A DNA stretch of 64,000 bases from NCBI GenBank assembly GCA_964527785.1, contig CAZGNO010000007.1, positions 8,165 to 72,164 of the forward strand, given 5' to 3'. The stretch is from JADJXV01 sp964527785. Its GTDB lineage: Bacteria; Bacteroidota; Ignavibacteria; Kapaibacteriales; UBA961. Position 1 is the first letter of the stretch; each line of letters opens with the position of its first letter. This document shows, one piece after another, positions 49,889 through 60,503 of the stretch. The translations under genes and the position numbers were made by a program. The notes below the pieces were generated by a model. It saw nothing but the letters and a program-made list of their open reading frames with translations. It had not been told where the DNA came from and ran no database searches.

Positions 49889-52800
49889 ATGACTGATACT
49901 ATCTACACAGGAGTACTGCGCTCCCGATATTGGGTGTTCGCTGCCCTGATATATGCTTTTTTCAGCGTGAGCGGAGCATACGCGGCTGCTCCTGCCAATC
50001 CCCCCTATCCGAGTACGCCCGGATATAACGCAACCAATGTACCGACAAATAAAACGTTTGTCTGGAATACTGCCACCGGTGCAACATCCTATAAAGTGCA
50101 AATTGGTACTAATTCCAATTTTCAAAGCGGAGTCATTTACAATGAATCGGGTCTGACCGGTACGGAACTTACCGTGAGCGGACTTGCAACCTCCACTACA
50201 CACTATTGGAGATTAAAGTCGGTAAACAGCGACGGCGAAAGCGCATGGTCGAATGCGTGGCAATTGACGACATCCGCACAGAACCCTCCAAGCGTTCCTG
50301 CACTGGATGTCCCGGCGAGCCAAGCTACAAATATATGCGTGAACTCGACCGTCCGCTGGATGGTGACAACGGGTGCTGCATCGTATAAATTGCAGATATG
50401 CACCAACTCATCGTTCCAGTCGGGTTTCAAGACGAATATATCCAATCTGAGCGATACTGCCTATTCCGTGACGGGACTTTCCATCTCGACTAATTATTAC
50501 TGGAGAGTAAAAGCAGTCAGCAGCTACGGTGAAAGTGCATGGTCATCCGTGCGTCAATTTACAACAGCAAACGGTACTCCTCCGAACGCTCCATATCCTG
50601 TAACCCCCGGTTATCAGGCAACCAATGTCCCTACAAGCAAAACCTTTGCGTGGTGGAAAATAACGGGTGCATCATCCTATGGCATTCAGGTGTGCAGCAA
50701 TTCTTCATTCCAAAATGGACTTATCGTCAATCAAACTGGCATTACCGACAGTATTCTCGCTGTTAGCGGACTTTCCGTTTCGACAACCTACTACTGGAGA
50801 ACACGGGCTACAAACAGCTATGGAGACGGCTTGTGGGGTAATTACTGGCAATTCACGACCGCAGCAGGCAATCCCCCGAATGCGCCCACGCTCGACAATC
50901 CATCGAACAATGCGACCGATGTATTTGTAAATTCATCTGTTAAATGGTTCACAACAGCTAACGCAACTTCATATAAACTGCAAGTAAGTACCAATTCATC
51001 ATTCCAAAATAGCTTTGCTGCGAATCAATCAAACCTGACCGATACTGCATATTCTTTGACAGGGCTTGCAATTTCTACGGTATATTATTGGAGAGTAAAG
51101 GCAGTCGGCAGCTACGGCGAAAGCGCATGGTCATCCGTTCGCCAATTCACAACAGCCAACGGCGCACCTCCAAATGCACCTTACGGTATTACACCGGGTT
51201 ATGAAGCAACGAATATCCCGACCAATAAAACCTTCAGATGGTGGCACGTAACAGGCGCAACCTCCTACAGCATACAAGTATGCAGCAATTCATCATTTAA
51301 TACCGGAATAGTAGTAAATCAATCCGGCATTAGCGACAGCACGCTTGCAGTAACAGGTCTTGCAATCTCAACAACCTATTACTGGAGAACACGTTCATCG
51401 AGCAGCTATGGCGATGGTACATGGTCTTATCCTTGGCAGTTCACGACGGCAGCAGGCAATCCCCCGAACACTCCCTACCCTGCTACTCCGAATTATGAAC
51501 AAACGGATATTCCCCTCAACAAAACCTTTGCATGGTGGCACGTAACGGGTGCAACTTCCTACGCAATTCAGATATGCAGCAATTCATCATTCCAAAATGG
51601 GATGATTGTCAATCAATCGGGTGTTTCCGACAGTTTGTTCGCTGTGAACGGATTATCTGCATCAACAGTCTATTATTGGAGATTGCAAGCAGCGAACAGT
51701 TACGGCGAGAGCAATTGGTCTAATCCATGGCAATTTACGACTACAGCGGGTAATCCTCCAGATGCCCCGACGCTCAGTTCTCCGGCGCATCAAGCGACAG
51801 ATGTATCACAGAGTCCATCCCTTTCATGGAATTCCGTTAGCGGAGCAACCTCGTATTCTGTGATGGTTTCGGCAAATGCAGACTTCTCATCACCGAATGT
51901 GAATACAACCCATTCATCTACATCTTACTCGGTTTCCGGTCTTTCGGCAAATACGGTCTATTACTGGCGCATCAATGCAATCAGTCAATACGGGACAAGT
52001 AATTGGTCGGACGTACGCTCATTCACAACAGGTTCAAGCAGTGGCGGTAGCGGTGGAAATGGCGGGAACAACGGCGGAAACGGTGGGAATAACAGCGGAA
52101 ATAACAATAGTAACGAGGTGGATTATTATGTTGACGGAGGTGCTGCCTCCAATGGTAACGGCTCGCAATACAGTCCGTTCCAAACAATTACGGCTGCCTA
52201 TAATGCAGCAAACGAAGCAAAGAAATATACAATTCGTGTAGCTGGCGGGACATATACTGAAAATATCGGCTCGGATACCGACCTCTACGGAATCAACCGT
52301 GAATATGTCTTCTTGGGCGGATATGGTGTTAATTTTATTAACCGTGATAAAAAGACAGTAATCGTCGGTTCGGAAAAACACAAACCGGTTTTTGAATTTT
52401 ATAATGCAGCAGCAGTTACGATTGACGGATTCGATATTAGCGGCGGGAAATCGGGTATTCAATCGTTGGGTTGGTCAAGCTCGCGCTCAGCAACAATTAC
52501 CAACAATCGCATTCATGACAACGGCTTCTGGACAAGTCACGACAGCTACGACAGCGTAATGTATGGAGGCGGCATAGGAGTCGAAGCTACAACAACGCTT
52601 ATCGAAAAGAATATCATCGAGAACAATACAGGACATGATTTCGGTGGCGGTATCCGTGCTACAAGCATAGGAGCAGACGGTTTTACTACAATCACACAGA
52701 ACATGGTGCGTGACAACCTCAATGTAGGCGGTTCATCACACGGAAGCGGTATGCTGGTAAACGGCGATACCCGCATTGAGAAAAACACGGTTGACCATAA

Positions 52801-55800
52801 TACCTTCAATACTTCCTACGGCGGAACGCAAACAGGCGTTGGTGGTGGTATCATCGTTATCGGCGGTGACAGCAGTATTATCAATGCAAACCTTATTATC
52901 CGCAATACAGGGCATTCGGGAGCAGGACTTATGCTTGATGAAGCGGCAACTGCACTTATCACGAATAATATTATTGCCCGTAATTACAGCTATCAACGTG
53001 GCGGTGGTGTACGTATTGACGGTGCTTCGGCAAATTCATTCAGCTACGCAACGCTTCATAATAACACAATCGTATTCAACACTCAGGGAGCTGACCCTGA
53101 CGGCAACGGCGGACATGGACTGCACGTGACAGACGCACAGGTAACGGGAGCAAACAACCTATTCTGGGGTAACGGAGAGGGTGACAACGACCTTTATCTT
53201 TCCGGTGTTAATTCAACAATCGAATTATCATATTCACTTCTGAACGATTTTGCCCTTACTGATTCAGCAAGTGATTTGGGTGATGTTCCTTCACTCGGCA
53301 GTACCAATCTTCTTGCCGGTACTGACATTACCAATCCTCATTTTATTGATACTGCTGCAGATAATTTCCGTTTGGAAATTGGAAGCCCGCTTACTGATGT
53401 AGGTATTTCTTCATTCGGAAATACGAATAGTATTCCTGCTAAGGACTTTGACGGTGGTAGTCGCCCGTTAGGTAATAGCGTTGATATAGGAGCAGATGAA
53501 GTTGGTTCGGGTATGAATACCGACCACCCTCGCCTTTTGATAACCCCTGCAATCAAAGAAAAACTTGTTGCAAAGATGCAGGCGAATGATGCGGCTTGGG
53601 TCACACTCAAGACACGCGCTGACCAATTGAAAAACTATGTTGTTACCGAGTATAAAACCTCTACAGCGTATAATTGGTTTCAGAATACAATCTTCTACGG
53701 TTATCAGGGCAACAGTTGGTATGATGACATTATTCCGCTTGCTTTTGCATGGCAAGTATCCGGTGATACCAACTATTGCAATAAACTGATTGAAGTAGCT
53801 GACGAAATGATTCGTGCAGAATACGACGAGGATAATATCCCTCCGACGGGACATTCCCCGATGATGCTCGGCAATGCGTATCCTTCACGATTTGTAGGTC
53901 CGTCTGCAGCACTTATTTATGACTGGTGCTATGACCGCTTAGGCGAAAGTCGTAAACAACAACTCATTACATTATTCAATAAATGGTACGACAGCTTGCG
54001 TGTACCGGGTGGAGGAGCGTATGAGAATAACGGTCCGTCGAACGGTAATCACTTTAGCGGTCATATGTTCGCTGCGGGTTGGATGGGTTATGCAACATTC
54101 GGCGAGAATCCGCGCGCAGGTGAATTGATTGATTGGGCTCGTGCACGTATGGACGGTACAACTCCGTACAATACGACCTTTCCTGCAAATCAACTACCTG
54201 CTTCAAGCCGCAATATGGATTTCGATGGCTGGACAAAGAACTATACCGGGTCAATTTATGGTGTTCCCGATACTGCTCACGGCATCCACGGCGCACCGTT
54301 CAAAGGTGGATTCAATTTCCAAGGGTGGGCGTATGGCAATGGTGATTTCAGTTCGATGATTGACTTCATGCAGCTTATCAGAACTGCATCGGGTGATGAC
54401 TTGTTTGCCGACCATCACGATTGGTTCTCAGGGATGTTGAACTCACAACGTCATGCCCTCATGCCAAATAGATTTATGATTGACCCGATTGGTGACTGGG
54501 GCGGCAATAATGCCAATGCTATTTATCCAGACCTTCCACATCGCGTTTCATTCGTATTGGAAGGAACGGATGAAGGTCCAGCTGCGCAGTATTTTGCCAA
54601 TACATATATGGCGCAAAATCACACTTGGAATTACTACGGTCCTGATATTCGCGTTATCGAACTGGATGCGTGGGAAGATTTATATTATACGGATGCTTCA
54701 CGTTCTTCACAGAACAATACTATTCCTCCGTATTATAATAATATCCCGACAGTCAATCCGAACGGAGCAAGTCCTAACGGCGCTATTCCTTATTACATCA
54801 TGCGTTCTAATTGGGATACGTCGGCAGTATGGGCTACTCTTCAAATGGGCAGTGCGCACTGGGGCGACCATCATCATAATCATGCAGGGCACTTGCACAT
54901 CGTTCGCGGGAAAGACCAATTACTTATCAGCCCAAGCAACTGGAAGGGTGACGGTACTGGTCTCGGAATACAAGGAAATGGTATCGCTTATACTGATTAT
55001 TCTGGTGTAAAGAATACACTTTTCTTTGATGATTACGGTGATTACAAGCAGCCGTCAAGCGGTACTATCGGAGGACAAAGTACCCATGGTTTCGACCGTC
55101 CGATTACCAACGAACTCAACGATGATTATTCCTATATGCGCAGTGATTTGGCGAGTGCATACAACTATGCAGGGTGGAACAGCGCAGACCAAAGTACAAC
55201 CGAACTCTCGGACACAACTGAACGCAAACTCGAAAAGTTCTTCCGTAATTTCTTCTATTTACGCTCACAAGATGTATTCGTGGTGTTTGACCAGGTGAAA
55301 GCAAAGAATTCAACGAATCAACTCGGTCAATACAAAAAAGTACTGCGTTGGCACTTCCCCGTCGAGCCGACCATTAGCGGTAAAGGTCTTCGTGTGGATA
55401 AAGGAGCGTCACGTTTGTATATGCATACTCTAATGCCTGCGTCTCTTGACTATAACAAATATTATTTAGGGTCGGGTAATCCTGACAACACGTACAACAA
55501 TCCCGACCTTGCCTATTTATTCAACAGCCCGACATGGAGAGTGGAAGTAAGCGATACGCTCAATCCGCTTGAACTGCCATTTATGAGTGTATTCCAAGTA
55601 GGTAAGGATACTCTCGGCGAAATGACCACAACTTCAATTCACAGTTTGGATTCATTAATGCTTGGGACAACTGTAGAAAGCACCAACGGCAGCAGCTCGC
55701 TCATTCTGTTCAATAACCGTGAAGGAATTGTGCCGGAAGCAATAAGCTCGACAAGCTATGTATTCAACGGCTCGGAAGATGCGCAGCATATATTGTGCGG

Positions 55801-56251
55801 TATGGTGCCGGATGCACAGTATCACATTACAACGACAACTACTGCTGACGGACTTGTCTTCTCTGCTGAAGAGGTTGGTTCGGGCGAGGTTACGGCTTCC
55901 GAAGGAGGAGTAGTACGGTTTGTTCCTTCGGATTTAGGACTGGGCAAGGCATCGAGCGACAATCCAATCGGCGTAACCGACAAACAGCACGAGCCGGTAC
56001 TCTATCCGAACGCTCCTAACCCATTTGCGCAGCAAACAGCGATTACCTTCTCGGTTCCTGAATCGGGAGTAGCACGTATTGCAATCTATAATGCTCTCGG
56101 TGTGGAAGTAGCAGTAGTCGCAAATAAATACTTCGAGCAAGGGCTTCATTCGGTGACATGGGTTGCCGATAGAGCTTCAGCAGGAGCATACAGTTGCGAA
56201 CTGAGGGTGAATGGTCGTAGCAAGATGATTAAGCTCTTGCATACGCCGTAA
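49889..56251 (+). CDS. giant secreted multidomain protein: seven Fn3-like repeats, beta-helix, heparinase II/III-like region, C-terminal sorting domain
   Basis: 2120 residues. Signal peptide (about 1-33, ending AYAA). Seven repeats of about 97 residues (to about 715) each begin near NPPxxP and contain TSYxxQxxxNxSF and STxYYWRxxAxxxYGExxWS, typical of fibronectin III-like repeats. A Gly/Asn/Ser linker leads to a right-handed beta-helix (about 744-1207; YSPFQTITAAYNAANEAKKY, DUF1565-like). From about 1210, HPRLLITPAIKEKLV and later WGDHHHNHAGHLHIVRG resemble heparinase II/III-type lyases. The last 90 residues (YPNAPNPFAQQTAITFSVPE) form a type IX sorting domain. Probably an exported polysaccharide lyase or adhesin. 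GAGAGG precedes its ATG. Confidence 0.8.
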   Translation: MTDTIYTGVLRSRYWVFAALIYAFFSVSGAYAAAPANPPYPSTPGYNATNVPTNKTFVWNTATGATSYKVQIGTNSNFQSGVIYNESGLTGTELTVSGLATSTTHYWRLKSVNSDGESAWSNAWQLTTSAQNPPSVPALDVPASQATNICVNSTVRWMVTTGAASYKLQICTNSSFQSGFKTNISNLSDTAYSVTGLSISTNYYWRVKAVSSYGESAWSSVRQFTTANGTPPNAPYPVTPGYQATNVPTSKTFAWWKITGASSYGIQVCSNSSFQNGLIVNQTGITDSILAVSGLSVSTTYYWRTRATNSYGDGLWGNYWQFTTAAGNPPNAPTLDNPSNNATDVFVNSSVKWFTTANATSYKLQVSTNSSFQNSFAANQSNLTDTAYSLTGLAISTVYYWRVKAVGSYGESAWSSVRQFTTANGAPPNAPYGITPGYEATNIPTNKTFRWWHVTGATSYSIQVCSNSSFNTGIVVNQSGISDSTLAVTGLAISTTYYWRTRSSSSYGDGTWSYPWQFTTAAGNPPNTPYPATPNYEQTDIPLNKTFAWWHVTGATSYAIQICSNSSFQNGMIVNQSGVSDSLFAVNGLSASTVYYWRLQAANSYGESNWSNPWQFTTTAGNPPDAPTLSSPAHQATDVSQSPSLSWNSVSGATSYSVMVSANADFSSPNVNTTHSSTSYSVSGLSANTVYYWRINAISQYGTSNWSDVRSFTTGSSSGGSGGNGGNNGGNGGNNSGNNNSNEVDYYVDGGAASNGNGSQYSPFQTITAAYNAANEAKKYTIRVAGGTYTENIGSDTDLYGINREYVFLGGYGVNFINRDKKTVIVGSEKHKPVFEFYNAAAVTIDGFDISGGKSGIQSLGWSSSRSATITNNRIHDNGFWTSHDSYDSVMYGGGIGVEATTTLIEKNIIENNTGHDFGGGIRATSIGADGFTTITQNMVRDNLNVGGSSHGSGMLVNGDTRIEKNTVDHNTFNTSYGGTQTGVGGGIIVIGGDSSIINANLIIRNTGHSGAGLMLDEAATALITNNIIARNYSYQRGGGVRIDGASANSFSYATLHNNTIVFNTQGADPDGNGGHGLHVTDAQVTGANNLFWGNGEGDNDLYLSGVNSTIELSYSLLNDFALTDSASDLGDVPSLGSTNLLAGTDITNPHFIDTAADNFRLEIGSPLTDVGISSFGNTNSIPAKDFDGGSRPLGNSVDIGADEVGSGMNTDHPRLLITPAIKEKLVAKMQANDAAWVTLKTRADQLKNYVVTEYKTSTAYNWFQNTIFYGYQGNSWYDDIIPLAFAWQVSGDTNYCNKLIEVADEMIRAEYDEDNIPPTGHSPMMLGNAYPSRFVGPSAALIYDWCYDRLGESRKQQLITLFNKWYDSLRVPGGGAYENNGPSNGNHFSGHMFAAGWMGYATFGENPRAGELIDWARARMDGTTPYNTTFPANQLPASSRNMDFDGWTKNYTGSIYGVPDTAHGIHGAPFKGGFNFQGWAYGNGDFSSMIDFMQLIRTASGDDLFADHHDWFSGMLNSQRHALMPNRFMIDPIGDWGGNNANAIYPDLPHRVSFVLEGTDEGPAAQYFANTYMAQNHTWNYYGPDIRVIELDAWEDLYYTDASRSSQNNTIPPYYNNIPTVNPNGASPNGAIPYYIMRSNWDTSAVWATLQMGSAHWGDHHHNHAGHLHIVRGKDQLLISPSNWKGDGTGLGIQGNGIAYTDYSGVKNTLFFDDYGDYKQPSSGTIGGQSTHGFDRPITNELNDDYSYMRSDLASAYNYAGWNSADQSTTELSDTTERKLEKFFRNFFYLRSQDVFVVFDQVKAKNSTNQLGQYKKVLRWHFPVEPTISGKGLRVDKGASRLYMHTLMPASLDYNKYYLGSGNPDNTYNNPDLAYLFNSPTWRVEVSDTLNPLELPFMSVFQVGKDTLGEMTTTSIHSLDSLMLGTTVESTNGSSSLILFNNREGIVPEAISSTSYVFNGSEDAQHILCGMVPDAQYHITTTTTADGLVFSAEEVGSGEVTASEGGVVRFVPSDLGLGKASSDNPIGVTDKQHEPVLYPNAPNPFAQQTAITFSVPESGVARIAIYNALGVEVAVVANKYFEQGLHSVTWVADRASAGAYSCELRVNGRSKMIKLLHTP

Positions 56252-56275
56252 AGTTCCCGTGTGTATGTAATGAAG

Positions 56276-56312
56276 AAAGGCGCGTTCGTTTTTAATACGG
56301 ACGTGCCTTTTT
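56276..56312 (+). terminator. intrinsic terminator after the giant secreted protein gene
   Basis: AAAGGCGCGTTCG pairs imperfectly with CGGACGTGCCTTTTT around a T-rich loop, 24 bp past the stop codon and ending in a T-run. The following stretch to 56638 contains no gene or convincing promoter box. Confidence 0.7.
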
Positions 56313-56638
56313 GTTTTATGCAGCAATCTATCCACTAGAGCAACGAAGGTTTCAAAAACTTCATAGTCTTTACAGGTACTTCATATCGCTGGCTTTTGTG
56401 GCTGTATGTGTTAATGACTCCTTAAATGACTATGACGAGCATTAATTTTTAAGATGGAGAGTATCCTTGAATCAAGCAACTGACAAATAATAATGAGTTT
56501 TTTGCACATCAAGTATTTTTTCCATAAATTGCAAATAAGCGAATTGCTGTTTTACATCCTACAAATTTTTCCTCATTCGTCTGACAAATAGAACACTTTC
56601 GCAAATAAACTTTTTTATATTTTTCTATTAGGAGCTCT

Positions 56639-57409
56639 ATGAGCAATTTCTACTCGGTCTTAAAGATGCTTATGCTTGCATCTATATTTGTTTTTGTAAG
56701 TGCGTGTAAGGAAGAAACGACTGCCCCAACGACAGAAGAACATCACTGGAATTATGAACATCCCGATAAATGGACAGGTGAGGGATATGCAGACTGTTCA
56801 GGTACTATCCAATCTCCGATTGATATTGATACCCTTCAGGTTATCAAAGCAGACTTGCCAAACGTTACCCTCAATTATGCCCCTTTCAACATGAATATTG
56901 TTGATAATGGTCATACAATTCAAGTCAATAACAATACAGGATCAAATTCGATAACCTACAAAGGAGATAAATATACATTCGCTCAATTCCACTTCCATTG
57001 TTCAAGTGAACATACCATCAATGGAGTGTTTTCTCCGATGGAATTGCACTTGGTGCATAAAAGTGCAACCGGTTCACTGTTAGTATTGGGTGTTTTTCTG
57101 CAAAAAGGCGGGACTGCTAACGATGTTCTTGATAAAGTATTCAACCATTTTCCTGCAAAAACAGAAGAAGTTGACAGTACAACCGAATCAATTGATTTGA
57201 CAGGATTGCTTCCGACAGACAAAAAATATTATACATATATTGGCTCATTAACAACACCTCCTTGCTCACAAGGTGTAGATTTTATTCTCTTTAAACAGCC
57301 AATGACCATTTCTGATGCTCAATATGATAAATTCAAAGCTAAGTATGCTCATAATTTTAGACCGGTGCAGCCATTAAACAATAGGATTGTTTTTGAAGAT
57401 AACAATTAA
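56639..57409 (+). CDS. alpha-class carbonic anhydrase, lipoprotein
   Basis: 256 residues. The N-terminus ends in lipobox-like FVSAC (Cys23), so the enzyme is probably lipid-anchored in the periplasm or outer membrane. Zinc ligands are His118 and His120 in QFHFHCSSEH and His137 in MELHLVH. Glu124 and the Thr of SLTTPPCSQG complete the active site. A Cys in the N-terminal ADCSG and the Cys in TTPPC give the disulfide usual in bacterial alpha enzymes. It hydrates CO2 to bicarbonate. AGGAG precedes its ATG. Single-gene unit with its own terminator. Confidence 0.93.
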   Translation: MSNFYSVLKMLMLASIFVFVSACKEETTAPTTEEHHWNYEHPDKWTGEGYADCSGTIQSPIDIDTLQVIKADLPNVTLNYAPFNMNIVDNGHTIQVNNNTGSNSITYKGDKYTFAQFHFHCSSEHTINGVFSPMELHLVHKSATGSLLVLGVFLQKGGTANDVLDKVFNHFPAKTEEVDSTTESIDLTGLLPTDKKYYTYIGSLTTPPCSQGVDFILFKQPMTISDAQYDKFKAKYAHNFRPVQPLNNRIVFEDNN

Positions 57410-57432
57410 TTCAGTGTTAAACTATAAACTAC

Positions 57433-57465
57433 AAAGGGTTTGAATTCAATGAGTTCAAACCCTTT
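57433..57465. terminator. intrinsic terminator after the carbonic anhydrase gene
   Basis: The stem AAAGGGTTTGAA pairs with TTCAAACCCTTT around a 9-nt loop, 24 bp past the stop. A/T runs on both sides could make it bidirectional. The short stretch after it (57475-57560) holds GACGGGATTTTGCAG and CCCCTCTGGGG words like the small palindromic repeats elsewhere in the window. Confidence 0.8.
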
Positions 57466-57645
57466 AGTATTCTCGTATGCCACCCTGACGGGATTTTGCA
57501 GTATTCGTGAGAGAATCTGTTGTTATTGCTATATATCCCCTCTGGGGAATATCAGAAAGATTCACGCTCTTGTTGCTTGAGAAGAATCAATTTATGCTTA
57601 GTTAATGAAGTTTGGTAAACAACTGATAGAACTCGGAATAGTATC

Positions 57646-57996
57646 TCACAAATCAACCATTACTCCCCCCACAACCGGTAATTCATCATTCTTTATCTTT
57701 TTTACCATAGAAGGAATTATGTCTTTAATGGTATTTGTATAATTTGATTTCCAAATTGCTTTTAGTCTGCTTCGAGCATCTTCGTTGATGAAAAGTTCCC
57801 CACCCTTCGTTAGTAATACCATTGCAACGTCACCCATATTCACCGTTACCACAAAAATAAATTCTTTAGGATCGGCTTTTAATTCTTCTTGCCAAATCGG
57901 AAGGCATTCTTCAATCTCATATTCATACAAATCATACTTCATTTCTCCTTCAAGAATAAGAGCATTGTATAAACAATTTGTGATTTGGTCTTTCAT
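57646..57996 (-). CDS. hypothetical protein
   Basis: 116 residues from the ATG at 57996 (MKDQITNCLYNALILEGEM); an ATG at 58008 adds four. The pattern is a helix, an acidic segment (YDLYEYEIEECLPIWQEELK), a strand (EFIFVVTVNMGDVAMVLLT) and a basic helix at the end. It has no family I recognise and no signal peptide. It follows hrcA by about 48 bp on the same strand, so it may be co-transcribed with it. Confidence 0.55.
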   Translation of the reverse strand: MKDQITNCLYNALILEGEMKYDLYEYEIEECLPIWQEELKADPKEFIFVVTVNMGDVAMVLLTKGGELFINEDARSRLKAIWKSNYTNTIKDIIPSMVKKIKNDELPVVGGVMVDL

Positions 57997-58043
57997 AGCA
58001 AAAAACAATTGGTTTCCAATATTTTTTTACTTAACTAAATTCC

Positions 58044-59090
58044 TCACTGATTCCGCTGCGAAAGTATCTTAGCCACAAACTCAACCAATGCCGACATCTT
58101 GGAGTAGTTCATCCTCTTAGGTCCTATCAGCCCGATAAGCCCGCTTGCTGAGCCGATTTGGTAGGTAGTAGCTACCAAGCTGTAATCATGAAGTAGCTCA
58201 TTCTGCATTTCCTGTCCGATGGAAATCCTCACTCCCCCTTCGGTTTTATCTTGCTTATCGAGCAAGTGAATAATTATATCTTCGTTCTCTACTAACTCAA
58301 TTACGCCTTTTATACGTTCGGGATTTTCAAATTCGGGATAGGATAGTAGGTTGGGTGTGCCTGCTATGTGGAGTTTGTCGTCATGCTGGTAAGGTGCAAA
58401 TAACGTATCCACCGAATCCACAAAAAGACGCAATGTAGGATTGGCAGTATCCGCCTCGGCGATAACCTGAGAGAAATTCTCTCGCAGGAATTTAATCGGT
58501 TTGCCGGAAATACGCTCATTGATGAATTGAGCAGTCATTTCCAAAGTACGGTAGTCAATCTCAAACTGCGCTTCGAGCGTAACTGTACGGACAGTGTTTG
58601 ACTCCAGCTCCATAATCACCATCAACCGTGATGATGACAAACTGACAAGCTGAATCCTGCGAACAATTACATCAGAAAAATTGGGTAATTCCACCACACC
58701 CAAATACCGCGAAACCGAACCCAGTATTTTGGAGGCATCGCGAAGCAAGGTGTCCTGCGGGGTAGCAAGAAGATTATCCTTTACGGTATTACGTTCAATA
58801 TCGGTAAGGTGTTCGATTTGCATGAGGTAATCTACATACACCCTATAGCCCTTATCGGTAGGGATTCTCCCTGCGGAAGTATGCGGATGTCCGATAAATT
58901 CCATTTCTTCGAGGTCGGACATCACATTGCGGATGGTGGCAGGTGAAAGTTTGAATTCTTGCTCAAGATACCGTGACACAAAACGGGAGCCGATAGGATT
59001 GGCGGTCAGAATATACATCTGAACTATCGAACGAAGAATAGATTTTTCGCGGTCGCTTAATTCTCTCGCCTCTCGTTTTGGAAACAACAT
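58044..59090 (-). CDS. hrcA: heat-inducible transcription repressor HrcA
   Basis: 348 residues, normal for HrcA. The N-terminal winged helix has LSDREKSILRSIVQMYILTA, PIGSRFVSRYLEQEF and LSPATIRNVMSDLEEMEFIG, then HTSAGRIPTDKGYRVYVDYL, the most conserved part of the family. A GAF-like dimerisation region follows. HrcA represses chaperone operons through CIRCE sites and needs GroEL to fold. It is usually followed by grpE and dnaK. Here it is followed by an unrelated small gene, and no CIRCE is seen upstream. Confidence 0.93.
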   Translation of the reverse strand: MLFPKREARELSDREKSILRSIVQMYILTANPIGSRFVSRYLEQEFKLSPATIRNVMSDLEEMEFIGHPHTSAGRIPTDKGYRVYVDYLMQIEHLTDIERNTVKDNLLATPQDTLLRDASKILGSVSRYLGVVELPNFSDVIVRRIQLVSLSSSRLMVIMELESNTVRTVTLEAQFEIDYRTLEMTAQFINERISGKPIKFLRENFSQVIAEADTANPTLRLFVDSVDTLFAPYQHDDKLHIAGTPNLLSYPEFENPERIKGVIELVENEDIIIHLLDKQDKTEGGVRISIGQEMQNELLHDYSLVATTYQIGSASGLIGLIGPKRMNYSKMSALVEFVAKILSQRNQ

Positions 59091-59171
59091 ATTATTGTGT
59101 CAATTTAGTTCAAAAATATCTCGATGTCTCATTACAACCTGAATGTAGTACCGATTTGTACGCTTATCATA

Positions 59172-60398
59172 TCAGTTTTGGATTCTCCCGGATATAAACA
59201 CGAGATCATTTCCGTTAGTATCTTTGCCGGAGGTAATTGCCCCTTCTTTGAGGTACATAACACATTCCGATGAATCGTTAATTTTAAAATATACGTACAA
59301 AAGAAGAAAAGGAATTACAGGCATTAAATAATTTGCTCCTTCCCATGTAAGGAAGTTAAATTTAGATTTTATTAAATCGCCGGATGCAATTGGAAGAAAA
59401 ACAACTAAAAAACTTATAAACAAATTTTTGTTCCAACTTACGATATTGTTTTTTAAATTCCGATATTGAAAAAATAATCCGGCAGCAAATCCAACTGAAC
59501 CGGCTACAATCATACCATAATTTATATTCCTAACTGCTTTATCGAACAGGTGTATCGGCTGGTAGTACGTGTTTATTGAATAAAAAAATAAATTTAAAAA
59601 AAGGAAAACTGACATACTTGTTAAAAACATTACCAGAGCATTTTTCCTGTTAAGCTTCCATAAAAATACAGATAGAAGAAGCGGATAAAAAACAAATACT
59701 ACACGAGATGTAGACACTATGCCTATAAGAACTGAAATAAGCAAAAGAACATCAATGCGAACCTTCTTAGTTAAATATTGAAATACTAGTATGGAACATA
59801 AAAACAACATTGCGCTTAAAGGGAAAATGTCATGTCCATTTAAAATCAACTCCCAAAACAGCATTGACATCGAGAGAAACAGCAGAAAAAAATTAGACAT
59901 CCGATTATTAAACACCTTATTTAGTACTAAACAAAGTACAAATATATAGAAAGGAGTAAATAGAAAATATACATTTAGGAGAACAAACGGGGAATTCAGT
60001 ATCACCCATCCGGGTCCGGGACTGATTGGTGTAGTACTATCAATTGTAGCATCATACAATTTACAACTTGACTTTAATGTATTTGCAGAAAGTATTAATG
60101 CCTCATCACCGGTTGACCCTTTCCCCTTTTCACTTTTTCTTGCATCAATTATTGGGTAAAGAAAGAATGAGCAGATAGCAATGAAAACAATAAATACTTT
60201 CCAATTAAAGAGTTTTACTATTGAACGCTTGTATCTCTCGTAAATAAGAAAAACAAATATATTCAGCAATATACCATATACTATAAAAATATATATATTA
60301 GTGAATTTAAGAAAAAATCTGATTGATGAGAATACGATTAAGAAATTAAACAGAAGAACTACAATGTATTTATTTGCTATAAAATTTATATTTTTCAT
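59172..60398 (-). CDS. polytopic membrane protein, GT-C-type glycosyltransferase-like
   Basis: 408 residues with about ten membrane helices. The first extracytoplasmic loop has DEALILSANTLKSSCKLYDA followed by SPGPGWVILNSPFVLL, the place where GT-C enzymes carry their catalytic acid. The C-terminal soluble part is short. Enzymes of this kind move mannose or other sugars from lipid carriers outside the membrane. The gene is very AT-rich compared with neighbours, which could mean transfer. Family assignment is by topology only. Confidence 0.55.
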   Translation of the reverse strand: MKNINFIANKYIVVLLFNFLIVFSSIRFFLKFTNIYIFIVYGILLNIFVFLIYERYKRSIVKLFNWKVFIVFIAICSFFLYPIIDARKSEKGKGSTGDEALILSANTLKSSCKLYDATIDSTTPISPGPGWVILNSPFVLLNVYFLFTPFYIFVLCLVLNKVFNNRMSNFFLLFLSMSMLFWELILNGHDIFPLSAMLFLCSILVFQYLTKKVRIDVLLLISVLIGIVSTSRVVFVFYPLLLSVFLWKLNRKNALVMFLTSMSVFLFLNLFFYSINTYYQPIHLFDKAVRNINYGMIVAGSVGFAAGLFFQYRNLKNNIVSWNKNLFISFLVVFLPIASGDLIKSKFNFLTWEGANYLMPVIPFLLLYVYFKINDSSECVMYLKEGAITSGKDTNGNDLVFISGRIQN

Positions 60399-60503
60399 AT
60401 ATAATTTCAGTTCCTATACATACATTGATGGTTCTTTAATCGAAACAATTGCTGCAAGGAATTTACAAATGATTCGGCTAAATGACAAATCGGTAAAATT
60501 CTA

